Assembly (NCBI GenBank): GCA_016938455.1 | Contig: JAFGUQ010000248.1 | Location: 1 to 34,892, forward strand | Length of the DNA stretch: 34,892 bases | Direction: 5' to 3' | Source: Clostridia bacterium | GTDB lineage: Bacteria > Bacillota > Clostridia > DUPQ01 | Shown: positions 16,127 through 24,278 of the stretch, one piece after another | Layout of the letters: the number at the start of each line of letters is the position of its first letter | Position numbering within the stretch: the first letter of the stretch is position 1 | The notes under the pieces: model-generated | Told to the model about the DNA's origin: nothing | The model's database searches: none | Seen by the model: the letters and a program-made list of their open reading frames with translations, nothing else | Made by a program: the position numbers and the translations under genes

Positions 16127-16771
16127 TTGAATTTAATTTATCTACTGAATGAATATATTAAGAAAATGGACATACAATATGCCATATGCGGGGGAAGTGC
16201 CATTGATATATTTGTAGGTTATAAAACAAGACCTCACAAAGATTTAGATGTCGCTGTTTTCTATCATGACAGAGACAAAATCATTCAATATATGCTAAAT
16301 GATCATTGGACTATCTATGAACCTTGTGGTGGTGAACTCCTTCATAAAATTAACAATATAGAAGAACAGTTACGTATTAAGTCAAATATCTGGTGTTTAA
16401 AGCAGGATAACCCACACTATATGTTCATTGAGAAAGAAAAAAATATGTTTACTGTTTCATTTGATGGCTCAGAACAGACTAAACTTGACTTTATCGAATA
16501 CCTGTTTAACAAACATGATGATACTCATTTTCTCTATGCAAGGAATAACAATGTAAAGAGAGAGTTAAAAAGGGCAATTATGAAAACTAAGGGCATCAAT
16601 TATCTTGCTCCGGAACTTGTTTTGTTATACAAATCAACATCAATGAATAATGAAAATCAGCATGATTTTAAACATACATTACCAAAGATGAATGAGAATC
16701 AGAGAATCTGGTTGAAAAATGCTTTACAATTTATGTATCCGAATGGACATGAGTGGATTGAGAAAATTTAA
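16127..16771 (+). CDS. Nucleotidyltransferase-fold protein (aminoglycoside adenylyltransferase-like)
   Basis: A 214-residue protein of the polymerase-beta nucleotidyltransferase superfamily. CGGSAIDIF (residues 21-29) and RPHKDLDVAVF with Asp39 and Asp41 form the GG(S/W)x and metal-binding motif seen in ANT(2'')-, LinB- and related adenylyltransferases. The C-terminal part (YLAPELVLLYKS) matches the helix typical of these enzymes. The start is TTG 16127, well supported by GAGGAGG (16112-16118). It may adenylylate a small hydroxylated compound such as an antibiotic, or be a detached antitoxin-type nucleotidyltransferase. The sequence does not decide, and a resistance role is only a possibility. 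Confidence 0.78.
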   Translation: MNLIYLLNEYIKKMDIQYAICGGSAIDIFVGYKTRPHKDLDVAVFYHDRDKIIQYMLNDHWTIYEPCGGELLHKINNIEEQLRIKSNIWCLKQDNPHYMFIEKEKNMFTVSFDGSEQTKLDFIEYLFNKHDDTHFLYARNNNVKRELKRAIMKTKGINYLAPELVLLYKSTSMNNENQHDFKHTLPKMNENQRIWLKNALQFMYPNGHEWIEKI

Positions 16772-16786
16772 TTATCAAAGGAAGAT

Positions 16787-16815
16787 TTGTTATTCCTCAA
16801 ATAAATAGGTATAAT
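16787..16815 (+). promoter_or_regulatory. Promoter of the membrane protein/lipoprotein unit
   Basis: TTGTTA (16787-16792), a 17-bp spacer and a consensus TATAAT (16810-16815). The predicted start is near 16822, leaving a leader of about 96 bases before ATG 16918 with no structure I could identify. Confidence 0.7.
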
Positions 16816-16917
16816 TTGTATAGGTGTTAAAAAGCAACCGATTGCCGCTGAAGCATTAAGTGTAAAGGGCATATATTAGGGAAAAAAAGCAATCAAATAT
16901 GAAGGGGAAGACTAAAC

Positions 16918-17490
16918 ATGATATTTTTATTTATTGTATTCATTTTATTAAGCATAATAGAACTGTTCTTGATTTACAAAGAAGTTGACAGAAATAAAAA
17001 ACGAGGGAAATTGTTAATGAAAATTAAATTTAGTCTATCAAGATATTTGGCGCTTATCATATGGATTATAGTTGGAGTTTTGAGCATTTGTGTAATAGTA
17101 AAAGATCTTAAAGAATTAAATATGAATAACGCAATAAATAAGGACTTTTTCATAGTGCATCTCGCAATGGTTATTAATTATATGATTCTTTCAGTTTGGT
17201 ATGTGATTAAGATAATCAACTCAGGAGAGATCAGAGAAAATGGGATTTCTGTTCTTGGAGGATTTGTTGATGTTTATGATATTAGAGGAGTAACATGGCT
17301 GAGTGAAAACAAACTGCAAATCAGTTTTATTGGTCATATCATTCATAGACAAACAAAAGTTAAGTGGAAGGTCAAAAAAAGCCAGATTGAAGAGTTAAAT
17401 AAAATATTTGAAGAAGTATATATAGTAGCAATTCATAATGAAACAATGATTAAAAAGACTAAGAAAGATGAAGAAAATGAGGAATATTAA
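16918..17490 (+). CDS. Small membrane protein, DUF5673-like
   Basis: A 190-residue integral membrane protein with hydrophobic segments at about 1-19, 42-62 and 80-98, then a cytoplasmic soluble tail. The tail (GEIRENGISVLGGFVDVYDIRGVTW, split here as IRENGISVLGGF and IRGVTWLSENKLQISF) resembles the DUF5673/PH-like tails of Bacillota membrane proteins, followed by a lysine-rich end. ATG 16918 follows AAGGGGAAG (16902-16910). It overlaps the next lipoprotein gene by 23 bases, so the two are co-transcribed. Function unknown; the family assignment is from memory of the pattern only. Confidence 0.7.
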   Translation: MIFLFIVFILLSIIELFLIYKEVDRNKKRGKLLMKIKFSLSRYLALIIWIIVGVLSICVIVKDLKELNMNNAINKDFFIVHLAMVINYMILSVWYVIKIINSGEIRENGISVLGGFVDVYDIRGVTWLSENKLQISFIGHIIHRQTKVKWKVKKSQIEELNKIFEEVYIVAIHNETMIKKTKKDEENEEY

Positions 17491-18244
17491 AAAGGAAGCT
17501 ATCTTGGTTATTATCTTAGTTAGTATGATTTGTCTTATATTATCATCTTGCACGAATACTGAGAATAATAGTATTAATGATGCTGGTAGTTTAGATATTA
17601 GTGAAATGTATCAGTCTAATGACAATTACAATTTTTCAAGTGAAAAAATAAGTCTTGATGAAAATGAAGTATTGAAATTTGAAATATCAATGTTTCCAGC
17701 TTTTATCCAGCCATTTGAAGTTGTAGATAGGAAACAGATAGAAGAAATGACTGACTATTTTACATCTCTAACATTAATTGAAACCAATCGTAATCCAAGA
17801 GATTATTTTGGGAGTGCATATGAAATAACCATTAGTCTGATTGATAATTCGACAAGAACATTTGGGTTTACCGGCAATATGTTCTTTACTGAAGGTGAAG
17901 ATTTTATTTATGAAATACTATATGAGCAGGGGATAGCCTTTAGTAAAATGATAGCAGAGATACTTGAAAGTAAGCATATTGAAGCAGGAGAACCTTCATT
18001 TACCGGGAAAATAGTTTCTGTTAATTCAGAAAAAAGTGGGCACAATATATCGATTGTTTTGAAGGATAAAAATAATAAGAAGCACCAAATATATGTAAAG
18101 GATGCAAGTATTATGGAATCATCTGGAAATGGCAGATTGATTTTATTTGAAGAAGATGAGGTTAGGGTGTTTTATGAAAAAGACAAGTATATTAATGATA
18201 ATGTGCTTATTGCAACCATTGCCTTTATAAAAGAAGCACCGTAA
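17468..18244 (+). CDS. Predicted lipoprotein, 258 residues
   Basis: I do not recognise the family. The N-terminus has a lysine-rich start, a hydrophobic core and the lipobox LSSC with Cys28, so it should be exported and anchored to the outer face of the membrane. The mature part is acidic and mixed alpha/beta (DLPs such as FEISMFPAFIQPFEVVDRK and TRTFGFTGNMFF), with a C-terminal OB-like strand-rich region (TGKIVSVNS, ISIVLKDKNNKKHQIYVKD). ATG 17468 overlaps the membrane protein gene by 23 bases; an ATG at 17477 is possible and neither has a strong ribosome site. Translational coupling to the upstream gene is likely. Confidence 0.78.
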   Translation: MKKMRNIKKEAILVIILVSMICLILSSCTNTENNSINDAGSLDISEMYQSNDNYNFSSEKISLDENEVLKFEISMFPAFIQPFEVVDRKQIEEMTDYFTSLTLIETNRNPRDYFGSAYEITISLIDNSTRTFGFTGNMFFTEGEDFIYEILYEQGIAFSKMIAEILESKHIEAGEPSFTGKIVSVNSEKSGHNISIVLKDKNNKKHQIYVKDASIMESSGNGRLILFEEDEVRVFYEKDKYINDNVLIATIAFIKEAP

Positions 18245-18282
18245 TAACATGAATGAATGAGCTGAGAAAGGAAAATAAGAAT

Positions 18283-18804
18283 ATGAAAAAATTTATAATT
18301 GTATTATTGAGTTTAACCTTAATTATGCTTATTGCTGGATGTACAAAAAAGACTAATATAGTTGAAGATACACGTTTTGAAGTATATATCTCAAGTATTG
18401 ATGACCTGGTTAATGGAGAATATGTCATGGAAGAGTTACCACTATTCACAAATAGTGACCTAATGTCAGTAAACTGGGAGAAGCAGGAATATTTATTTAC
18501 GAAAGAATTTTTAAAGAAACTACCAGCATCAGACACACAAAAAAAGACATACATTGGGGGATCAATATTATTGGGAACGAAAGCTAGAGATAAATTTAGT
18601 GTGTATGTAGACGGACAGTTTATATATGAAGGGGAATTTGAACAGTCAGTTTTCTCATCTTATCTTCCAACTGGAGCAATATTAAAAGATATTGAAAATG
18701 GAGTTTCTATCATTTTTACTGATATAAAAAACAGTGATTTAATTGATATGAGGTTTGATAACAGTATAAAAAAAGCCTTGACCGAACTAGGGTTGATTAA
18801 TTGA
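18283..18804 (+). CDS. Predicted lipoprotein, 173 residues
   Basis: An unrecognised small lipoprotein. The signal peptide ends in the lipobox LIAGC with Cys20, followed by a lysine-rich spacer. The mature domain of about 150 residues is strand-rich with no known motif. I placed the start at ATG 18283, just before the lysine-rich signal peptide, with GAAAGGA at 18266-18272; an in-frame ATG at 18253 lacks such a site. It follows another lipoprotein gene after 38 bases and is probably in the same unit, so the trio may form one envelope-associated system. Confidence 0.78.
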   Translation: MKKFIIVLLSLTLIMLIAGCTKKTNIVEDTRFEVYISSIDDLVNGEYVMEELPLFTNSDLMSVNWEKQEYLFTKEFLKKLPASDTQKKTYIGGSILLGTKARDKFSVYVDGQFIYEGEFEQSVFSSYLPTGAILKDIENGVSIIFTDIKNSDLIDMRFDNSIKKALTELGLIN

Positions 18805-18860
18805 TGCGTATGATAACAAAGAGTATAATTCAATATATCTAGTTAGGATTGTAAAATGTT

Positions 18861-19307
18861 ATGGTTGTAAAAATAGTAGTAGAAATGATTTCCGGGTGTA
18901 ATCTCAGATGGCGGTATTCTGAAATATCAGATACTTTTATTGCAGAGCAAATGAACAGTATTTTTCTGAGAAACCATGGATTCAGAGGAATCTATGGATG
19001 GGTTGAAGGGTATGGTCAACCGCTTAAACCTCATAATGATGTTCTGCTTATCACAGATAAAACACTTCAATTAGGAAATATTGTGAATGGGAAAATCATT
19101 GGTGTGTTTATCAGATGTGATGGTGATCATAAGCTGGTATGTGTGGAATGTGACAGGAATATTGAGGACTTAGAAGAATTACCCGATGAAGAAATTAAAA
19201 TGTTAAAAAGAATTTATCCCGGGAAATATGCAGGAGATGCATGGCTAGGTAGGGAAAAAGCACTGGTGGTACTTGGGAACCATGACAGAAGCGTTAAATG
19301 GGTATAG
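18861..19307 (+). CDS. Inorganic-pyrophosphatase-like hypothetical protein
   Basis: A 148-residue protein whose middle resembles the small soluble pyrophosphatase-like proteins of Bacillota: IYGWVEGYG, then a hydrophobic strand (NDVLLITDK), IGVFIRCDGDHKLVCVECD and an acidic segment DLEELPDEEIKML. The pattern YGxxEG ... VIGVxxRxDxDHKxVxVE is what I recall for these proteins, but the key aspartates of true family I pyrophosphatases are not all evident, so activity is uncertain. ATG 18861 has only a weak upstream site (TAGGA at 18845-18849). It lies 13 bases before a HAD phosphatase gene, which would fit a phosphate-ester theme. The assignment is tentative. Confidence 0.6.
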   Translation: MVVKIVVEMISGCNLRWRYSEISDTFIAEQMNSIFLRNHGFRGIYGWVEGYGQPLKPHNDVLLITDKTLQLGNIVNGKIIGVFIRCDGDHKLVCVECDRNIEDLEELPDEEIKMLKRIYPGKYAGDAWLGREKALVVLGNHDRSVKWV

Positions 19308-19319
19308 AAATGAGAATAA

Positions 19320-20090
19320 ATGAAAAACAAAATTGAAATGTTACTGTTTGATTTGGACGACACATTACTGAATTCAAAAAAGGAAATTACAAAAAGAACA
19401 GTAAGTGCCATTAATAAGGTTCACAACAATGGAATATTGATTGGGTATATTACCACCCGTTCACCACGCAAGGTTAAAGAGTATTTGAAAGACTTACCTT
19501 GTGATGCAATAGCATATTACAGCGGAGCAAAAGTTCTCTGCAATGATTCAGTCATATCAAATATATGTATTCCTTTTTCTGAGGGGATTAAATTAATTGA
19601 AGGGATGAAAGAAAAAGATTCTTCATGTAGAATAACGGCCTACTTTGAACCATACCATCTATTTAGAAATAATATTTATTTAATGGGTGAACCTGAAAAA
19701 TCATATAGTCTTCATGAAATAGAACCATATGATTTTCAGAGGATTATCATCACATCAGAAAACAACTCAATAGATAAAGAACTCATAAGTGATAGGATGA
19801 AAATGGTTTTGACAAAACACGGGAATGTAGTCATCACACACAAGGAAGCCAATAAAGGAAATGCCGTTATTAAAATAGCGGCTAACCTGGGTGTTGATTT
19901 AGAAAACATAGCCGCTTTCGGAGACGACATAAATGATATTGATATGTTTAAGGTTTGTAAAATGAAAATAGCAATGGCTAATGCAGTGGATGAATTAAAA
20001 GAAATCGCTGATGATATCACTGATTCAAATGACAATGAGGGTATTGCCAATTGGATAGAAAAAAACATGAATCTTAAGCATCAAGTATAG
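19320..20090 (+). CDS. HAD-superfamily (Cof-type) hydrolase
   Basis: A 256-residue phosphatase of the Cof/HAD-IIB type. Motif I is DLDDT (Asp11 nucleophile, Asp13 acid/base), motif III is the Lys in EANKGNAV, and motif IV is GDDINDIDMF. A cap domain (about residues 75-175) lies between, as in Cof proteins that dephosphorylate sugar phosphates and flavin or pyridoxal phosphates. It begins 13 bases after the pyrophosphatase-like gene, without a strong ribosome site, suggesting translational coupling. The substrate is not readable. Confidence 0.9.
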   Translation: MKNKIEMLLFDLDDTLLNSKKEITKRTVSAINKVHNNGILIGYITTRSPRKVKEYLKDLPCDAIAYYSGAKVLCNDSVISNICIPFSEGIKLIEGMKEKDSSCRITAYFEPYHLFRNNIYLMGEPEKSYSLHEIEPYDFQRIIITSENNSIDKELISDRMKMVLTKHGNVVITHKEANKGNAVIKIAANLGVDLENIAAFGDDINDIDMFKVCKMKIAMANAVDELKEIADDITDSNDNEGIANWIEKNMNLKHQV

Positions 20091-20112
20091 GGAGTAAGAT
20101 AGAGGTGTTTAT

Positions 20113-20561
20113 TTGAAAGAGTTAACTGAGTTTATTGTAAAAGCCAAAAAGAATACATATGCAAGTGGGTTGGGAAAAGTTGAATCCTCAAGACGATTAT
20201 CAACTGATTTATATTACAGAGAGAATGAATATGAATATGCAGACAGTTATTTTGGAGCCAAAGAATTCAGCGGACAAGAAGTAGTTTATAGAGACAATCT
20301 TCCTGTATGGAGCATGAACTATTATGGAAAGATTATAGATAAAAATTTTCTACTGAAATACTGGAATTATTAAAAAAGGCTTTACGATTGGTAGACTCTT
20401 CTAACCCATATAGAGGTCCTAGCCAGTATATCATTGGTGATATGAAATACACATGTTGTGCTGAAGGAGACTTAAGTTTTTTCAAAGGTGAAGAAAAGAT
20501 ATACTTTATGGATAAGAAGGTATATATACTGAACTTTCATGGTGGTAGAATTACCGAATAA
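20113..20561 (+). pseudogene. DUF5680-type protein gene interrupted by a frameshift
   Basis: The first part (TTG 20113, GAGGTG at 20102-20107) encodes YFGAKEFSGQEVVYRDN and WSMNYYGKIIDKNF, typical of DUF5680. Its frame stops at 20371-20373. The rest of the family continues in the -1 frame to the stop at 20559-20561 (TEILELLKKALRLVDSSNPY, then YFMDKKVYILNFHGGRI). The switch point is the run AAAAATTTT at 20341-20349. Joined by a -1 shift the product would be about 149 residues, a full-length domain. A one-base deletion, a sequencing error or programmed -1 frameshifting at A-AAT-TTT would all fit. Several members of the family are attached to helix-turn-helix regulators; this one is not. Confidence 0.75.
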
Positions 20562-20618
20562 AAATATCTTATAGCGAAACATGATTGTTCTAGAAGACAA
20601 TACAGAAGGAGCTTTTAA

Positions 20619-21221
20619 GTGAAAAACACCAAAGACTACTATAACAAAACAGCTGAGGAATGGGCTAAAGAGTGGTATGAAAATGAAACCATGTTACCAT
20701 GTCTAAAGGTCTTCATGAGCATGTTAAAAAAGAACCCCAGGATTCTTGATTTATGCTGTGGTGCTGGTTATGAAAGCATGCGTATGCATCAATTAGGAGC
20801 GGATGTGGTTGGCCTCGATTTCAGCAAAGAAAGTATAAAGATTGCTCGTGATAAAAACCCAGGTATTCAGTTTCATATTGGAAATATGTTAGAAGACTAT
20901 TCATATATTAATCAAGTTGATGGTATTACTGTGATTGCAGGGTTTGTTCATTTATCGAACAATGACCTAAGAACAGCTTTTACTCAAGCTGCTACTATTC
21001 TTAGGAACGAAGGTTTAATGCTGGTAGTTATTAGGGAAGGTATAGGGAAAAGAGAAAAACAGAGCTATATAACCATTGAGGGAGAGGAATATGATCGTGA
21101 ATTTTATGCTCATACTCTTGATGAATTGGTTGAGAATTCAAGTGATGTTTTTAAGTTTGTCGAGGAAATTCTACCAGATGAAAATGATTTCTGGAAAAAA
21201 TATATTTTTATGAAGGTTTAA
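20619..21221 (+). CDS. SAM-dependent methyltransferase (class I)
   Basis: A 200-residue Rossmann-fold methyltransferase. The SAM-binding motif I is ILDLCCGAGYES, followed by ADVVGLDFSKESI (acidic end of strand 2) and a post-I segment with HIGNMLEDY and VDGITVIAGFVHL. The start is GTG 20619 with AAGGAG at 20606-20611. The C-terminal region is short and gives no hint of the acceptor; many such proteins act on small molecules. It stands alone between the broken DUF5680 gene and a 267-base gap with two promoters. Confidence 0.88.
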   Translation: MKNTKDYYNKTAEEWAKEWYENETMLPCLKVFMSMLKKNPRILDLCCGAGYESMRMHQLGADVVGLDFSKESIKIARDKNPGIQFHIGNMLEDYSYINQVDGITVIAGFVHLSNNDLRTAFTQAATILRNEGLMLVVIREGIGKREKQSYITIEGEEYDREFYAHTLDELVENSSDVFKFVEEILPDENDFWKKYIFMKV

Positions 21222-21315
21222 AAAATGGATATAAAATACCTGTAGATGCTGGTATTACTAAATTATATTACCTGAAAATTTCTGTATAAACCTCCTTCGG
21301 ATAGGACCCTTCAAT

Positions 21316-21344
21316 TTGACCATGTATAAAAAATAACATATAAT
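21316..21344 (+). promoter_or_regulatory. Distal promoter P1 of the glycosyltransferase-like gene
   Basis: TTGACC (21316-21321), 17-bp spacer, TATAAT (21339-21344); predicted start near 21351, leaving a 138-base leader that contains the second promoter. Confidence 0.75.
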
Positions 21345-21413
21345 TAGAAAGTCAAGTTAGCAAAACTCTAGAAGTATATTTTAAATTCTAAAATTTTTAT
21401 CAAATGCAATAGA

Positions 21414-21442
21414 TTGTTAAGAAAAAAGACAGGACATATAAT
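21414..21442 (+). promoter_or_regulatory. Proximal promoter P2 of the glycosyltransferase-like gene
   Basis: TTGTTA (21414-21419), 17-bp spacer, TATAAT (21437-21442); predicted start near 21449, about 40 bases before ATG 21489. Both -10 elements occur in the same local string ACATATAATT. Apart from these promoters I see nothing in the 21222-21488 gap. Confidence 0.75.
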
Positions 21443-21488
21443 TGATGGTTGTTTTTAATGTAAATATCTTGACCGGAAAAGAGGAAAA

Positions 21489-22736
21489 ATGGGAACCAAG
21501 AACAAGAAAATAAATGTCGGGATAGGGTTTGTTACAGGGAGAAAAAATTTCAAGGACGTGGCAAAAGCTTATGTAAAGAACTGGAAACAGGATTCAGATG
21601 AAATAACTAAAAATATTTCAATTAATTTATTTGTTGCCTATGATTTAAGTTATCAAAAGACTTTAGTGAGTGATTATAAGAATCTGGATGATGAAGTGCT
21701 GGATATTGTTGATTCAGCTTATTACATTGGAGAGACAGTCATTGCTAATGAAGCAGATCATTTAATTGCGAAAAAAATTGTAAAGAAAAACGAAGTAAAT
21801 CTGATATTTGGGAGTGGTTATGCGAAGAAGAGGAATCTGATCCTGTATTTTGCCATAAAAAACAGGATGGATTACCTTATTTTCCTTGATGATGATGAAT
21901 ATCCGATGGCTGTCATGAAACTTGATAATAATATGGTATGGAAAGGGCAGGATGTTTTAGCTACTCATATCAGAAATCTTGATAAAGCAGATATTACTCA
22001 CGGACATCACTGTGGATATATTTCACCACTTCCTTATGTAGAATTCAATGATCAATTATCTGAAAATGAATTCAGAATATTCATTGAATCAATAAGCAAT
22101 GATATTATTACATGGGATTCTATTAAAGAAAAAATGCAAAAAGGTGGCATTACATATGCCGATATGGATATCATTAATACTGAAAAGACAAAAGTAGTCA
22201 AAGAAATTGATGGTATGAAGTTTATTTCGGGAGGTAACTTAGGGTTTAATCTGAAAAACACAGATAAGATTTTCCCGTTTTATAATCCACCTGGAGCAAG
22301 AGGTGAGGATACTTTCTTAAGCACCAGTCTTGGCAAAACAGATGTCTGGAAGGTACCAAGTTACACTTTTCATGATGGATTCGGAGCATATAAAAGCCTG
22401 TTAGAAGGAGTGCTGCCACAGAATCTGAAAAGTATTTATCATGATTATGGAAAGAATACAGAACGATTTTTAAAAGCAGCCATTGGCTGGATTAGATACA
22501 AACCACTCTTACTCTATATTATTAGAAGAGACAGCTATGAAGAAGAGATTAATGAAATGAGAGAGAACCTTACGCTTGTTTTACCAAGAATCAGTACATA
22601 TTTTGGAAATAATGCTTTTAACAGCTTGTTAAAAGAACTAGAATATTATCACTCTCATGTAAAAAAACATTTTGAGGAATTCAAAAAAACAGGTGAGGTC
22701 TGGTCTAAAATGCTTAGTTATCTGAAAACAATCTAA
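21489..22736 (+). CDS. GT-A-fold glycosyltransferase-like protein
   Basis: A 415-residue cytoplasmic protein. Near residue 130 the sequence MDYLIFLDDDEYPM has the hydrophobic strand and DxD-type acidic cluster (Asp134-Glu137) by which GT-A glycosyltransferases bind a metal and nucleotide sugar. Later, ISGGNLGFNL and PPGARGEDTFLS (GED) resemble the acceptor-side Asp/Glu of family 2-like enzymes, and a histidine-rich stretch DITHGHHCGYI lies between. The last 80 residues are helical and charged. ATG 21489 follows GAGGAA closely (21481-21486). It is expressed from two promoters. The sugar, the acceptor and even the exact GT family are uncertain. Confidence 0.7.
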   Translation: MGTKNKKINVGIGFVTGRKNFKDVAKAYVKNWKQDSDEITKNISINLFVAYDLSYQKTLVSDYKNLDDEVLDIVDSAYYIGETVIANEADHLIAKKIVKKNEVNLIFGSGYAKKRNLILYFAIKNRMDYLIFLDDDEYPMAVMKLDNNMVWKGQDVLATHIRNLDKADITHGHHCGYISPLPYVEFNDQLSENEFRIFIESISNDIITWDSIKEKMQKGGITYADMDIINTEKTKVVKEIDGMKFISGGNLGFNLKNTDKIFPFYNPPGARGEDTFLSTSLGKTDVWKVPSYTFHDGFGAYKSLLEGVLPQNLKSIYHDYGKNTERFLKAAIGWIRYKPLLLYIIRRDSYEEEINEMRENLTLVLPRISTYFGNNAFNSLLKELEYYHSHVKKHFEEFKKTGEVWSKMLSYLKTI

Positions 22737-22850
22737 TATGGCTGGCCATGATTTTTGGAGCAACACTAATAAATAGTAGCATAAGCAAGTTGAATCAGGG
22801 AGGAGTTTTATAAGTAAAATTAAGAAATACAACTCTTTTTCTGTTTTTTA

Positions 22851-23690
22851 ATGGACTGTATTCAAGAAAGAAGCAAGATAATCGTTGTTAAAAATAGTAT
22901 AATGGATAAGAAAATGATGAACTTGATTATAAAAAATGAAATAGAATATATCAAAAAGTTTTCAGAAGCGATAGAAAGTGAAAACTATATTAAATTTACT
23001 GATGAAAGCATACCTGATATGTACTCCCATAACTTTATCTTATTACAAAGAAACCTGTCAGATGATGAAATAAAAAAAGTAGTAACAGCTCAAATTGAAA
23101 CTTACAAAAGAGAAAATAAAAATTATTTGAATGTGGAGTTCAATTATGAATTAAACGAGGATACATATATAGATGAAAGAGCCAATCAGATTAACTATAT
23201 CTATATGACTATTGACACTGGTAAGTATCATTTATTGAAAGAAAATAGCTATTGCCAAATTAAAGAAGCTATTACAGAAGAGATTCTGAAAGATGGAGCT
23301 TTGATTGATATTGAAGTGAACAATGATGATGAAGATGACTTTGCAATCAGAAGATGCAACAGAAAACAGGAAGTTTACAGACATAGAAACGGAGTCCGTT
23401 TTTTTGTCTGCTATAACGACAACATGCCTGTGGGTATGTGTGAACTGTTTATTGGTGATAAGATTGCAAAGATTGAAGAATTTGATGTGCTAAAAAAGTA
23501 TCAGAGAAAAGGAATTGGAACGGCTATTATCAGGCATCTACTGAAAATCTGCAATGATGCTGGAATTAGCAGAGCTTATGTAGTGACATCAATTGATGAT
23601 TCTGCCAAAGAAATGTATCAGAAGTGCGGGTTCAAAGAGGTAGGATACAAAAAAGATCTGTATTATCAGTTTGACAAGTTTGATATATAA
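22851..23690 (+). CDS. GNAT-family acetyltransferase with long N-terminal region
   Basis: A protein of up to 279 residues. The C-terminal third is a GNAT domain: YQRKGIGTAIIRHLLKI is the acetyl-CoA loop and SAKEMYQKCGFKEVGYKKDL is motif B. The first 180 residues are acidic and lysine-rich and look like a diverged second GNAT-like or substrate domain. The start is unclear: ATG 22851 and ATG 22902 lack a ribosome site, while a strong GGGAGGAG at 22798-22805 has no usable start codon after it. The upstream part may thus be altered. It precedes a hydrolase gene by about 40 bases. Substrate unknown. Confidence 0.78.
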   Translation: MDCIQERSKIIVVKNSIMDKKMMNLIIKNEIEYIKKFSEAIESENYIKFTDESIPDMYSHNFILLQRNLSDDEIKKVVTAQIETYKRENKNYLNVEFNYELNEDTYIDERANQINYIYMTIDTGKYHLLKENSYCQIKEAITEEILKDGALIDIEVNNDDEDDFAIRRCNRKQEVYRHRNGVRFFVCYNDNMPVGMCELFIGDKIAKIEEFDVLKKYQRKGIGTAIIRHLLKICNDAGISRAYVVTSIDDSAKEMYQKCGFKEVGYKKDLYYQFDKFDI

Positions 23691-23732
23691 TAATATGAGA
23701 TAAATAGATATAAAGGGGAAAAGGTGAATATG

Positions 23733-24269
23733 ATGAATAAATTAGCTCTATTAGTTGTTGATGTTCAAAACGGATTAGTTTCAGAGGGTCCCTATGAAAA
23801 AGATGAAGTCATCAGCAACATAAAGAAGCTGCAGAAAGCTTGTCGGGATAACAGTGTTGAAGTCATATTCGTCCAGCATGATGAAAAAGAAGGCGGATTG
23901 CTTGAGCCCGGGAAAATAGGCTGGCAGATCTATTTTGACATCAAACCTGAAGAAGGCGAAAAAGTTTTCAGAAAACGTTTTAATTCTGCTTTTAGAGAAA
24001 CAGATTTAAAAGAATATTTAGATAGTCAAGGGATTACACAACTGATTATCACAGGAATGCAGACTGAATACTGTATTGATACGACTGTAAAAGTTGCTTT
24101 TGAATATGGGTATGAACTTTTTATTCCTGAAAAGACCAACACTACTTTTGATAGCGGGAATATTAAAGCGAAAGATCTGATTGAACTATATAATGACAGG
24201 ATTTTCAACTGGAATTTTGCTGAGGTAGTCAGCATTGAGAAGATAATAGCAATGATTAATGAAAGATAG
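23733..24269 (+). CDS. Isochorismatase-like cysteine hydrolase (second copy)
   Basis: A 178-residue paralogue of the hydrolase at 13167-13679. The triad is Asp10 (VVDVQ), Lys81 (FRKRFNSAF) and Cys114 (TEYCIDTTV). In-frame starts at GTG 23724, ATG 23730 and ATG 23733 are possible; AAGGTGA (23721-23727) fits ATG 23733 best, while AAAGGGG (23712-23718) would fit the GTG. It ends nine bases before a URO-D-family gene, so the pair is co-transcribed and perhaps acts in one pathway on the same small molecule. The amide or other substrate is not readable. Confidence 0.88.
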   Translation: MNKLALLVVDVQNGLVSEGPYEKDEVISNIKKLQKACRDNSVEVIFVQHDEKEGGLLEPGKIGWQIYFDIKPEEGEKVFRKRFNSAFRETDLKEYLDSQGITQLIITGMQTEYCIDTTVKVAFEYGYELFIPEKTNTTFDSGNIKAKDLIELYNDRIFNWNFAEVVSIEKIIAMINER

Positions 24270-24278
24270 GGGAATATC

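Noticed and set aside
16127-16771. Assigning a named aminoglycoside resistance gene
   Set aside because: Only the nucleotidyltransferase fold motifs are clear; no substrate-specific signature is recognisable.
21445-21513. Small ORF overlapping the glycosyltransferase-like start
   Set aside because: Twenty-two codons with only a weak AGGA site, and it would not be fully included in the P2 transcript.
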